Counted from the first letter of the stretch, positions 10,970 to 21,899 are shown. The stretch: 64,000 bases of DNA from Trichostrongylus colubriformis (GCA_963978905.1 OZ022260.1:16109725-16173724); one strand, 5' to 3'. The notes: generated from the letters alone by a model not told the origin. Program-made: numbers and translations.

Positions 10970-11610
10970 TCACAGTACACCATTTCTGGATACTGCATGA
11001 TCATCCTCATATCATTCATTTCACCACAGTCATACAGGCGTTCCCACTATTTAAGGGTGCCATCGGGTGGGTTGGCTATTTCTCACTTCACAAGGTCTCC
11101 GGCAGGGGTGGAGTGCAAGTGTTCCGACTGGTGAGGTCAGGTCAGGTCGAGGTCAGGTTGCGCGGCGGATCGCACTCAGGTAAAGACAGGTAAAAACACG
11201 CTGCCAAAGCTTCTCCTCTGAAAAGGCTTAGGCAAATCTGGGAGAGCCCAGACGGCAGGACACGCCACCATTTGGACCATTCGCGAAGCGTCGCCGCTCG
11301 CGGTGACCCAATTCGGTGCCGACCTCTAGAAATCGGAACACTTGCAACACACCCCTCCGGCAGGGTAGGTGGTCTCAAAGGTATTTGGGACAGTACTACG
11401 TAAGTCGGTAATATACACTGTATATTACATAACAAAACTGCCACATTTCAGGCCTGACGAAGGTGCTAAGCACCGAAATATTGCAAAATATTTTGGAAAA
11501 CTTTTGAGACTTTACAGCCTTTTGAGTTTTTCGGAATAAATTTTTGAAGTCTCATCTTATTGCAACACATTCAGATAATCATGAGGCTTCGTGACAGCAC
11601 AATACTAAGA
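10857..11610 (+). repeat. 3' pLTR of PLE-1
   Basis: It is homologous to 7911-8404, ends at GCACAATACTAAGA next to the target duplication, and carries the hammerhead-like core at 11454-11478. A 250-bp MITE (11105-11355) interrupts it. Confidence 0.85.
11105..11355. mobile_element. hAT-like MITE inside the PLE-1 terminal repeat
   Basis: The other pLTR copies read CTCCGGCAGGGTAGG without a break. Here 250 bp are inserted with CTCCGGCAGG on both sides (11097-11106 and 11355-11364; about 8 bp is true duplication, the rest overlaps the ends). The termini GGGGTG and AGTGTTCCGA match inverted TCGGAACACT...CACCCC. A GGTCAGGTCAGGTC microrepeat is internal. The family relation to 487-706 is suggested by the ends. 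Confidence 0.8.
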
Positions 11611-13917
11611 TATCCTAAACTAGTTAATCTGGCATAGCTGCGCACTTTTTTAGGACTCTGTGGGTATTACAGAAAATTTGTACTACGATTCTCGTCCATA
11701 GCAAAACCGCTTTTCGATCTCACCAGCTCCAAAGCACCATATGTGTGGACCAAGGAGCAAGACCTTGCCTTCGAAAAATTGAAAAGCGCCATAACGTCAG
11801 CGCCGGTACTAGGGCAGTCGGACGTAGAAAAGGCTAAATCAGGCGAGAAACCGTACATAATTTACACGGATGCAAGTACGATCGGAATAGGCGCTTTGCT
11901 ATGTCAAGAAGGCACAGACAATCTCTTACACCCTTTGTACTTCTCGTCGAAAAAACTATCAAAGGCGGAGCAACGCTATCATATCACCGACATTGAGGCT
12001 CTTGCCATAGTATATGCAATTAAAAAGTTCCATTTCTTCATATTTGGAACAAAGACCGTCGTGCGAACGGATCATCAACCCCTGACAACGTTATTCAAAA
12101 GAAGCAATGTTTCCCCTCGTATCATTCGCTGGGCTTTAGAGCTACAAGCCTACGATCTGGAAATCCAGTACGTGAAGGGAAGCGCAAATAAAGTTGCGGA
12201 CGCACTTTCGCGAGGGGTGACAAGCACTCATAAGGGTGACGGCCGCGAAACGGAAAACATTCACGTGGTTGAATCAGTCGAGTGCAAATCGGAATGGCTC
12301 CAGGAATTAAGAAAAGACACCGACTTTTGCGAAATAATAGAAAAGCTCCAAGATGGGAGAGTCCAAGATGAAGTGCAGCTACCACGGCACACAAAGAAGT
12401 TGAAAGTGTGTGACTTCTGCTTGCACGGAGGCAACCTAAACATCATTCGAAAAGACGGCTCGCTGGCAAAAGTTGTTCCCAAATCAAAAAGACGCGAAGT
12501 GTTTGAAGAAGCACATTCGGGATCTTGTTCTGGTCATTTTAATGCCAGAAAACTAGGAAGATTTCTGAAAAAGCGTGTACTTTGGGAAGGGCTGCAGCAG
12601 AATGTCGCAAAGTGGTGCGCCGAGTGCAGAAACTGCTTCTTCACGAATGGCCGACCCAATAGACCACCGCCACTAAAACCATTCGAAGTGTTAAAACCTT
12701 TTGATGTGGTCGGAATTGACGTCTCAGAAGTAGGACCCTCTTCAAGTGGGATGAGATATCTTGTCGTAGTAATCGACCATTTTTCAAAATGGCTAGGAGC
12801 ATATCCTGTGCCTCATAAGTCAGCTGAAGAAATCGCTAAAGTAGTATTCAAGCGATGGATAGCTGAAGGCGGAAGATGGCCAAAAACGATAAACTCCGAC
12901 AGAGGCAAGGAGTTCGAAAATAATATCATGGAGGCCCTTTGCAAGATAGCTGGTATAAAACAATCATTTACAAAAGGGTATAACCCAAGAGAGAACGGAG
13001 TGACGGAAAGGGCAAATAGAACGATATTCCGGATGCTCAAGAAACGTGGAGGGATAGTATCCGAATGGGACGAAGCGGTACCTCACGTGGTATACGCGTA
13101 CAACATATCGCCTCATGAAGCAACGAATGAAAGCCCCTTCTTCATCTTACATGGGTTCGATCCAGTGGTTCCCTCAAACGTTATACCATCAGATGAACTG
13201 TCACCATATCGGATAGATGTGGACGACTATAAAACCTCACTAGTGAGCGGTATAAAAATAATCCAGGACATCGTTAGAGAAAACAGCGAAATCTACAAAA
13301 GCGGGATGAAGGAGTTTCACGACAAAACCCGAAAAACAGACGTAAACCGTGCTCCAAAAGTAGGAGACAGAGTGTTTATGCGCATGCCTGCAGAAAAGAG
13401 CAAAACGAAACACCTCAAGCTGACAGTAGATTGGGCAGGTCCGTATAGAGTTATGGAAACGAGCTCAAACTCAGCCATTATCACAAAAATTAATGAAAAC
13501 GAGGAACCAGTGAGGGTGCAATTTGATCTGTTGCGCGTAATACCGCACCACATAGACAACACACCACTGGTAGCAGCCTCAAAAAGGCGCCAAAGACGAA
13601 AAACTAACGTTGTCATAAAGAAAGTGCAGGTTAATAAAAACATTCTTTTCAGGTCCGGACTAAAACAGCTCATCCTCGCCGAAGACACGTCGCACCCGCT
13701 AAATTTGAAATTCGTGTGCCACGAAAAGCAGCTGGTCAAGCCACCTGGAGACTACAAGGGATACAGAATTGGCTTCAAGTGTCCCTTGGTGAAAGAAGAA
13801 GATGCTCGTAGATTGTGTAGTGTCCTGCACGGGTTACCCGAGACCATGAAAGACGTTAGATTCGATAGCGTAGGCAAGCTGGCGGAGCTCATAACCATCT
13901 GGATGAAAGAAGACTAG
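11611..13917 (+). pseudogene. pol: Gypsy RNase H and integrase (3' half of pol)
   Basis: Coding resumes at 11611 with a stop near 11634, then FLGLCGYYRKF and from 11743 a 724-residue open frame. RNase H: YTDASTIGIGALL and RTDHQPLTTLF. Integrase: an HHCC zinc region (H...H...CAECRNC) at about residues 260-305, then the DDE core with GIDVSEVG, INSDRGKEFEN and PRENGVTERANR. A GPY/F module (DWAGPYRVME) lies near residue 570. The C-terminus extends about 100 residues past that module and is not recognised. The segment is intact in itself but cut off from its start by the Penelope insertion. Confidence 0.88.
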
Positions 13918-13941
13918 TCGGAAGACCAAAAACTGATTGCC

Positions 13942-14811
13942 ATGGCGAGACAGAAAGCAACTATCGTCATAACGGGAGATGCACTTGCAGTGGCATTGCT
14001 GTATTTTAAGAAGAAATGTCTGCACGTTCAACTCAGCATCGAGAACTTGATGCCAGAGGACGTTTACCATGAGGCCCTCCGAGAAGAAGGAGAAACCATC
14101 AGAGTCAGCGGTATCTATCAGGCAGCCATAAAGCTCACATCAGGCCAAGATTGGAAGGGACCGTTTGAAAAGAAGAAAAGACTGCAGTATCCCTTGACAC
14201 CTCGTTGCCTATCGAAGATCAATAGCCTTTTGATGGAGCCTGTTATCGGAATCAAATACAGTGTCGATGAACTGCCAAAAGTCGAGCCGAACTCAGACGT
14301 TCTTTTGATTGTTGGCGCATAAGAAGCCAATGCAGACGCTGTTGCACAGAAGTTATTCCCGTCGCTACAGAGCATGGCAGCTGATGACATCTAAGTCGCC
14401 ATTGGTATTGCCCCAATGGAACATCAATCTAATGAGCATGAAAGGAAGTGGACTCACATATACGCAATGATGGAAGCCTCATTCAAGAACCTTGGAAAAC
14501 CCTTCAATAACGTCCGACTACTGGACGATGCAATGCCAGGTGAATGGGATCACCCTCACCGTTCATCAGGAACCGCGCCCTACGACGATCGTGGGCACAT
14601 TGGATTTTATGCAACCAAGAGATGGTATGAGAGCGTCAGGAAATACTGGACGCATGGATGGCCCGCCGCCAGTGAAAAGCCGAAGAAGGACGTCGAAGGA
14701 CCGCCGCAAAGGAAACGGTCCTATGAATCCGAAGATTCAGTCCCGGTGAGGCCGAGAGTAAACACGCAGCAGCCGTACCATAAGTTCCCTAAGTTGCTCT
14801 ATAGAAAATGA
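13942..14811 (+). pseudogene. Gypsy third ORF with SGNH/GDSL-hydrolase-like layout
   Basis: This frame starts 24 bp after the pol stop, where some Gypsy elements keep env. It has no signal peptide, membrane segment or cysteine pattern of an envelope. It reads IVITGDALAV near the start (compare the GDS block I of SGNH hydrolases, with A in place of the catalytic S), then SDVLLIVGA (block III position), then VAIGIAP, and near the end YDDRGHIGFYATKRW. In the last, D-R-G-H at 14587-14598 fits the catalytic D-x-x-H of block V. Two in-frame stops (14320 and 14392) and the missing serine make this copy inactive. SGNH esterase domains are known in ORF1 of CR1-like LINEs; here the context is an LTR element. 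The assignment is by motif only. Confidence 0.5.
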
Positions 14812-14933
14812 AAAAAGATAGAGAATGAAAAAAAACTCCGTAATTTTGGGCTACCTCAAAAGAAACCTGTTATTTCGTGCTACCTCAAAAAAAAAAGAGA
14901 GAGTGAGGGACCACTCTCAAGACCCCCCGGGGA

Positions 14934-15385
14934 TGTCAGTAGAGCACCCCGTGATCTGCCCGGTCAACATCGGACGCAAACGCACCGCTACTTAAACCGC
15001 CGCGGTTCGATAAGGGGAGGTCGTCTCAGCCCTGGGGTTACTCACCGTCTCGCTCGTGCCGTTTCGTTTTTTTGTTATTGTATTTTGTTGCTCGCAGCCC
15101 TATATTGTAGTTTTGTTGCTCGCAGCCTGATATTGTCGTTTCGTTGCTCACAGCCCGATATTGTAAATGGTGTTGCTTGCTGCATTGCAAGTGTAATTCT
15201 TTTGTGGGCTGCCTCACTATTGCAATCCTTTTTGCCTGCTGCCTCGCCATAAATTTTGTTTTCTTGTGCATCGCGATTGTAATTCTAGTTTTCTTGGATT
15301 GCTTATCGCCATTGTGACTACTATTGTTCTTGGTTTGTTGTTAACGATAAACCTCATCTACGCGAGCCTCTTCGGAAATCTTACA
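14934..15385 (+). repeat. 3' LTR of the Gypsy element (452 bp)
   Basis: It starts TGTCAGTAGAGC, ends AATCTTACA and is one 26-bp unit shorter than the 5' LTR. A purine-rich and A-rich tract (14888-14930) precedes it as a polypurine-tract candidate. Confidence 0.9.
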
Positions 15386-17640
15386 TCTGACTATGTGCTT
15401 TGCGTGACTGTGTGCTTTGGCCCTATCAGTTGGCCTTGAATTCCTTTTGATTCTGATTCTACCTTCTTGCAACACCATGAGTCGAGGGTTGCGCTGAAGG
15501 ACACTGCCTGGGAGTCTTTCCTCCTACTCCAGCATTCTTGAGCTTCGTGCCCCCTTTTCCGCAGTTCGAGCAGTTCTTGTCTTTTCTGTACTTTGCGGTG
15601 TGCGCCCGCTCAACTTCCTATCTTGTCCCTCCGTAGCTGACACCTTGGTGTCCCCGCTCGTCTCTTATTTGAGCTCCCTGTTGCACTCCCACTGCCGTTT
15701 GTGCTCCTTATACATGAACTTGTTCGCTCGTAGTCGCTCAATTCTTAGTGCCATTTCTTTTATTTTTTCATACACGGTAGCTCCACTTTCCGTCTCCAGG
15801 ATCTCGAGAAGTTGTACTGCTTCTGGCCAGTTACTCAGCTGTTCTTGCAGTATCTCCGCCCGTATGAGTGACAACATCTGATTGTCGGCACTTGGGTGTG
15901 CTTTACTAGGCAGTATTTCCAATTCTAAGCAAAACTGTAGAACAGACTGGTCCTTCATTTTCTTCAATTTGCGGAATTTCCTCATAGCCTTCGTTTGCTC
16001 TTCGGTACCATCTACCTTGAGCCTACGCTTCAACTCGCACACTAATGTCTGCAGCGACGCATTTCGCACGCCTTTAGGAAGTGTTTTGTAATGCATTTTA
16101 GCCTCTCCTTCCAGAAGTCCTACTGAAATGTCTCTTCTTTCACTGTCCCGCCATGTTTATTTGGGATATTTTAGATTAAACTGCCTCAAAAATTCATAAA
16201 ACTTTTCTCTCTTGTGATTTGCAAATGGTTTCACCTCTGGCATAGCAGCTGCTCTCATGTACTCGTTCATAAGTCGCGCCGTATCTAGGCTACTACGCGA
16301 GTGTGAGTCGTACTCTTCACTGCTAGAGCTACCTATGAAGAATTGAGACTGACCTCGCCGCCCATTTGACCAATATCCCATCGTTCTTGATGTCGTCATG
16401 CGAGGTGTCGGCTGAACAGACTTATTTTTATTGTGGCACTCATTATTCTCTTCACTTAACTCACTTTCCATGGGTTCTTGCCCCGCGAGGATCTGCCGTC
16501 TTCGTTCCACCAACTTCTTTTTCTCTCCCGCTTTTGCGCGCACCAGTTCTGCCTGCAACTCCCGTATTTTTTCCTCCTGGTCGATTGCATGGCTTACTAT
16601 CTCTTTAGTCTCGCAGTTATACAAACTCGACAATAGCTCGAGCGTTTCTTCGCCTACTCTATCAGACAATGGTTAAGCTTTAGGTGCGAGTGCCTTCTAT
16701 ATCGAGCTGTGCTTCCGCCGCTGACATTTGATCATTCATATCACAATATACTTTTTCTCTTATCCCGCTATTCGTTCTAAATGCTTTACTTAAAGGAATC
16801 GTCCACGGAAAATGAGTTTTTGTGTGACCCATATGTTTATGTTGTATTTGCCTAATGTAGGCCTCATGCAAAATTTCACGCGAAAAAATTGAATCTGGCT
16901 GGGATACAGCACCACAAAGTGCGGTCCCAGTGGGCGGGGCCTCCGTGTAAAAGCCTCGTACCGCGTCCGCCGTGGTCGGAGGCGCATTGTAGGAACAGTA
17001 GGTTACGTAAACAGTCCTACTCTCCGTTCCCAACGGCGGCGGAAGACGGGACGAGGCTTTTACACGGAGGCCCCGCCCACTGGGACCGCACTTTGTGGTG
17101 CTGTATCTCAGCCAGATTCACATTTTTTCGCGTAAAATTTTGCATGAGGCCAACATTAGGCAGATACAACATAAACATATGGGTAACACAAAAACTCATT
17201 TTCCGTGGACGATTTCTTTAAAGAGTCGTCTACGACTGTTCTAATTTTCCGCAGTTCTGAGCGCAGTTTCCCTATTGCCTTATCTAATCCACTTACCAGT
17301 AGGCTCATTACGGTATCCTTCCGACCGCTATTTAGGTTGGCATTCGCATTCTCTGTGCAGTCTTGCACCGCCTCACTGTCTTCTTGCGCAGACATTATGA
17401 TCTGTAACAATCATCACTGTTAAATCGCCTCTCGAGCAAAAGTGTGCCCCGAATACGAATCGATTACAGACACTCGACGATGCGGGAGTGTGCACGGTTA
17501 CGATATCGATTTTCTTTCCAACCCTGAAGAGGTACAGCCAGTCCGATGTGCCCTTTTTTTAAGGACCACTTATGGGTCGTGCAATTTTTTCCTCCAAACT
17601 ATGACTAAACCTGACCTCTTCTGGGCCAAGACGTATGCAA
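15386..17640 (-). mobile_element. gag: Inverted 5' fragment of a second Gypsy copy
   Basis: On the minus strand this repeats the Gypsy 5' region from the untranslated leader (matching 4296-4540) through gag to the point matching about 5710. It abuts the 3' LTR with opposite polarity. It keeps the gag segment deleted from the main copy, including the coiled-coil-like KIKEMALRIERLRANKF stretch and the full CSNCGKRGHEAQEC knuckle (15540-15570), but has stops of its own and a MITE insertion (16793-17217). It has no LTR of its own. The recognisable match ends near 17637. Confidence 0.85.
16793..17217. mobile_element. Foldback MITE family C inside the inverted gag
   Basis: Arms of about 190 bp start AAGGAATCGTCCACGG and end CCGTGGACGATTTCT. 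TTA on both sides (16790-16792 and 17218-17220) replaces the single TTA of the intact gag sequence at 4709-4735, so the target duplication is TTA, as for PIF/Harbinger elements. Relatives: 51847-52233, 59003-59415 and the window end from 63969. Confidence 0.8.
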
Positions 17641-18330
17641 GAAGTATCTTACTTAGAAGTAAATACAGAGGGCTCGGTTAACTTTTAGCTGCACTGAATC
17701 GTATCAGGTAGCCATGTGAGCAACTAAGAAGGATATCGGAACTTGGCAGAAACATGTTTTCGCCTCATCTGTTCTGGTCCTACTACGGATAGTCTATTCA
17801 ATAGTACTCAGCCCAAAAATAATGTTGATCTTTGCCACCTTCTTCCTTAGTGGAGGTTTTTGTTCACAGAAATGAATGATCTAAATTGGACGCTAGTCCA
17901 TTTTGGGCAATGATAACTATTAGAAGACGTACTCTACCAATATTTCCATACATGCTGTTGGCTAAGAGACTACATATACAGTATTTTGTAAGCGAGTCGT
18001 TGTGTAACTTCAGAAGATATAAAATCCATAGCAATCAAAATTTGGAAAACGCTGGGCACCAACCTTGTTGTAGTAGCTGAGACGTTGTTGTCATTGTTGT
18101 TGTTGAAGTAGAAGTGCTTTCCAACGCCCAATATTGACAATTTTGTTCTATACAGATTTTCCCTTGATTGACAAGAATACCATAGCGAAGTGGCGGCTTC
18201 AGTTTTATATCTTCCTGCAACCGTCTGAAGTTATCGAGTAATCATAAGTGTTCATACCCTGGATGGGCTGGATGTCGGCTGATCAGAAATAATGTGTTAA
18301 ACATGCATAAATACCCTACTTTGTGCAGGC
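17641..18330. repeat. Segmental duplication, copy I part 2
   Basis: Collinear with 48745-49352 (TGAGCAACTAAGAAGG and neighbouring sequence in both). It holds the upstream exon of the threonine-rich gene at 18064-18267 on the minus strand. Similarity fades after about 18330, where copy II has a Penelope foldback and copy I has foldback repeats. Confidence 0.7.
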
Positions 18331-18445
18331 TGCGGCAAAAGTATTGCCCATCTGACAAGACTTCACCATACTAGGAAGAAATGAGGTATAGACATGAGAT
18401 CCACTGTTATATGTAATCAACAAGCAGGTCCTACTAACATCCTAC

Positions 18446-20634
18446 TATATATAATCGGCTGTTGGTGTGTGGGTGTTTGACCGGAAATTCATAACTCGGC
18501 AGCAAAGCTGGGACCCTGAAATTTAGATATGATATAGGGAACGCTAAGTGGATCCCAGCGGTGGTGGCCCGAAAGTGATAGCAGCATAAGGACTGATAAG
18601 GAGCCTCGAAAGGCTAATTGTCGTCAAGTTCATTTCACCCTTCAAGTCGACCCTAGAGTGCCGACACTCATAGGTATTTCGAGAAGTGAGACGGGCACAT
18701 CAGTGATGGGTGATCCAAACTGATAACGTTTGATAAGATTCGATAAGGAGCGTCAAAAAGCGAATGTTGTTAAATTCCTTTCACTATTCAGGTCGACCCC
18801 TAGAGTACCGACACTCATAGGTGTTTTGAGGGAATGGACGGGCACATCAATGGTGGGTGATCCAAACTGATAACGGTTGGTAATTTTCGATAAGGAGTGT
18901 CAAAAGCTTATGCCGCCGAATCTGTTTCGCTCTTCCGGCAAACAGTGGGATGTTCACTTTCACAGGTATTGCAGTCGGAACTGATAGTGGCTCACAGGGG
19001 CTGGTAGGAGCCATGAGGAAGTGGAAGGGATAAAATCTGGTACATTGCTTACTACTATAATATTATACGACTGCTATAGTAAATGCGTCTGATGCTCACT
19101 ACCATTGATTTAACATATTTTGTTTATGTTCCGATCTCCTGCCGATGTATCGACCGCTAAATTACCCAGCGTTCCAAACAATGGTGCATGCATTTTGATA
19201 CTGCGATATACATGGTGATCAAGACACGATTTAGATTTGTAACCAGATGGCTGGCGCACACTACTGCGCGCGATTCATGACGGTATTGTGTGTTGCTGCC
19301 AGTGCCGCATTAGAAATGATTCAGAGCGGAACGTTTGCTTTGTTATCACAAATATAGGTTACATCATGGTTATCAATGTAGATCGCAGTATCAAGAGAAA
19401 TGCACCAGTTTTTGGAACGCTAGGCAATTCAGCGGTCGATACATCGGCCAGTGATATCAGAACATAAACAAAATATGTTCACCCAATGGCACTGTGCATC
19501 AGACGCTTTTGCTAAAGCGGTCGCATAGTGGTATCAAGCGATGTGGGGTTTTAATCTCATCCAATTCCTAACGGTTTTTATCAGCCTCTGTAAGTCGTTA
19601 TCAATTTCACTGAGGCCCCTGTACCCAACAATACCATTGAGGTCCCCCCACCCTGCAATACCTGCGGATGTCCACTTTTAGCCGCAAAAGCGTACCGGCC
19701 TTGGTGACACTTTCCTTCTCACGCTCCTAATCGAATCTTATCAACCATTATCAGTTTGGGTCACCCACTTATGAATGTCCCCATCCCACTCTGCTAAAAA
19801 CCCATGAGTGTCAGCGCTCTTGGATCAACGCGAACGGCGAAACGATTTTGACGACATTCGCCTTCTCATGCTCCTTATTAGATCTTATCAACCGTTATCA
19901 AGCTGGATCATCCATCGTTATTGACCCCGTCTTACCCCGCAATACACTTGTGAGTATGAACGCTCTGGGACCAATGAGGAAAGCGAAACGGATTCGACGA
20001 CTCTACCCTTTTTACGCTCTTTATCAAATCTTAGCAACCGTTATCAATTTGGATCACCCACCATTAATGTCCTTGGCCAAACCTGTAAAACACCCACGAG
20101 TGTCAGCGCTCTAGGACCAATAAGAAAAGCGAAACGAATTTGACGACATTCGCCTTCTCATGCTTCTTATCAGATCTTATCGAGGTGGATCACCCACCGT
20201 CATTGACCCCGTCTTACCCCGCAATACACTTGTGAGTATGAACGCTCTGGGACCAATGCAAAAAGCGAAACGGATTCGACGACTATAGCCATTTCACGCT
20301 CCTTATCGAATCTTATCAACCGTTATCAATGCGGGTCACCCACCATTAATGTTCCCGCCCCATCCCGCAAAACACCCATGAGTGTCAGCGCTCTGGGATC
20401 AACCCGAAAGGCGAAGCGACTTTGGTGACATTCGCCTTTCAAGGCTCCTTATCAGCGCGTATCAGCTGCTATCACTTTCGGTCCACCACCGCTGGGGTTC
20501 ACTTAGCACCCCCTATATCACTTGTAAAAATCAGCGTCCCAGCTTTGCTGCGACGAGATATGAATTTCGTGACAGACAGACGGACACACACACACACACA
20601 GACATACTAAGCGAATTATATATAGTAGGATAAC
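18446..20634. mobile_element. Foldback element E1 with ~142-bp tandem repeats in its arms
   Basis: The left end reads CCTACTATATATAATCGGC and the right end is the inverse, ...GCGAATTATATATAGTAGG. Subterminal CACGAAATTCATATCTCG-type sequence with GTGTGT and GTCTGTCTGTC tracts recurs at both ends (some of it diverged on the left). The right arm holds at least four head-to-tail units of about 142 bp (landmark GTCAGCGCTCT near 19820, then 19962, 20105, 20246, 20387). The left arm holds inverted, diverged units. The centre 19060-19560 is itself a diverged palindrome around a GCGCACACTACTGCGCGCG motif. No transposase frame. Confidence 0.7.
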
Positions 20635-21899
20635 AAATCAGGCGATTCATTCTCTCACGTGGTGCCAGCAGCAATACTGGGTATCGACCGCTAGACTATG
20701 CAAAATTCCTAATAGTGGTGCATGTTTGATAAGAATCGATAAGTGGCATATGGATCTACCACCAATATGTAATAGGTGTTCAGCAAACTGACAAATTGCT
20801 ACCACTTGATGCTGCTGAATCCAGAACTGACCATCTCTAAACTATCTAAACTCCCAATAGTGAACACTTTCATTTTCATTTATTGTTGGTCAATCACAAA
20901 GAAAAAAAAAACATAGACGAACTCGAGACAGTACTGTCGATTGACTTGTATTCGAATCAACTTTAGTATATAGAGTAGATAGAAAGCATACGGGTATTCG
21001 CTGGTATAATCCACCTGCCCAGAATTTTGATGTGAAAACCCATGATTGGAAAGGCACATGACACAGGGGGTGGGCATCAAGAAGGGCCAGCCATAGTTCT
21101 GAATTTATTTAAATATATTCGATGTTGTAATATACTAGCAGAGAGCCATTACCCGGAAAAACCCAGTTCTCGAAGGCCTTAAGAGGCAAACTAGAATACG
21201 AGGTCCAGAAAAATGGCAGAAATGCCTTTAAATTTGTGACTGGGACATGTGGTGTGCGAGAAGGCCGTTTTCCCTGTTGGTAGATGAAAGAGTCCCCCGC
21301 GAGATCCTGGTCCCCGGTTCAGAACGCAGAGAGACGACTGTACTGGGGCTTGCAGAGCAACTTAACCCGTTACGAACGAATTCGTCCGGGACCCCAGGCG
21401 AGCGAACCAGGGGGGACCTCAAGCGAGGGGTTCATCAAACCTCTAGTTCCTCAAACAACTGTAGCACATAACACAAGTCCACAGTTATGGAATCATGCAG
21501 TGATCAAGTCTCTACTTATTGTGAAGGCAGAAAATAGGCCATTGGTTTTGATGCATTAGCTTCATATGGAATATTGACGGAGAGCATAGTGGTGGATCCA
21601 GCAGTACGGTTGAATTAGAACCAGCGAATGCGCTTTTGTATGAAATTGTTATTGCTAGAGCTGGCGATCAGTACTATTCGAGTTGGTGAGGCTTTCATCA
21701 TTACAATTATACATGCAATCACAATTTCAATAACATTTGAATGCCTTCTTCGGTACTTTCGTTTCCTGATTTGAATGGCTGGAAATCATTACACACAGGA
21801 AAGGAGGCGAAAGTATGAGGCTGAAAGGATTCAGAATTGAAACTATAAACGAGCATGCTGAGGTCTCAATAAAATTGCAGATGATCCAGAGCTGGCATG
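20635..21899. other. Gene-free stretch between foldback and LINE
   Basis: 20640-20870 resembles the inner arm sequence at 27570-27790. From 20880 to 21899 I see no motif-bearing frame and no repeat partner in the window. Confidence 0.4.

Larger units (their letters stand above)
7292..11610 (+). mobile_element. Penelope-like element with GIY-YIG endonuclease (PLE-1)
   Basis: The 4.3-kb element is bounded by direct TATCCTAAAC at 7282-7291 and 11611-11620, a 10-bp target duplication. Architecture: an inverted partial terminal repeat (7292-7910), a direct terminal repeat (7911-8404), the body with RT and GIY-YIG, then a 3' terminal repeat (10857-11610). This tail-to-tail arrangement is known for Penelope elements. 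The coding region has one frameshift and one in-frame stop. It is the youngest large insertion of the Gypsy locus apart from the small MITE within it. Confidence 0.9.
3744..15385 (+). mobile_element. Ty3/Gypsy LTR retrotransposon, interrupted by a Penelope-like element
   Basis: The order is LTR, primer site, gag, protease, RT, (Penelope insertion), RNase H, integrase, third ORF, LTR, the Ty3/Gypsy order. Without the 4.3-kb Penelope insertion the element is about 7.3 kb. Coding regions carry an internal deletion, frameshifts and stop codons, so it is dead. The LTRs still resemble each other closely apart from one tandem-unit difference. Copy II near 48715-48735 is the empty site. The left flank reads straight into the LTR; no clean 5-bp target duplication is visible because the right side is joined to an inverted second Gypsy fragment. 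Confidence 0.9.
3127..18267 (-). pseudogene. Threonine-rich mucin-like gene, copy I (exons split by a Gypsy insertion)
   Basis: Three exons can be matched to copy II. They are 18064-18267 (start not certain; donor AAG|GTTGG), 3221-3486 (acceptor TTATCAG, donor AAG|GTAATA) and 3127-3170 (acceptor GTTCAG, donor AAG|GTAGAA). The middle exon encodes a Thr/Ser-rich stretch (STATSTTTSTTPTTTELVDT near its start), typical of an O-glycosylated secreted or surface protein. The 44-nt third exon continues in phase (GINETVVILPEREK). The first exon is out of phase with the second and its frame shifts internally, so this copy is probably non-functional. The Gypsy composite lies in the intron between exons one and two. 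The family is not recognised, and first and last exons of the full gene were not found. Confidence 0.4.

Noticed and set aside
18064..18220. A cysteine motif (GKICIEQNCQ) in the first exon of copy I, resembling the cysteine-rich region of ADAM proteases
   Set aside because: It lies in a frame out of phase with the Thr-rich exon. The frame that fits the splice phase and matches copy II reads differently and lacks the cysteines.
18446..20634. CRISPR-like or satellite-only interpretation of the ~142-bp repeats
   Set aside because: Units are too long and have no spacers. They sit in inverted arms with defined ends, so a foldback element explains them better.
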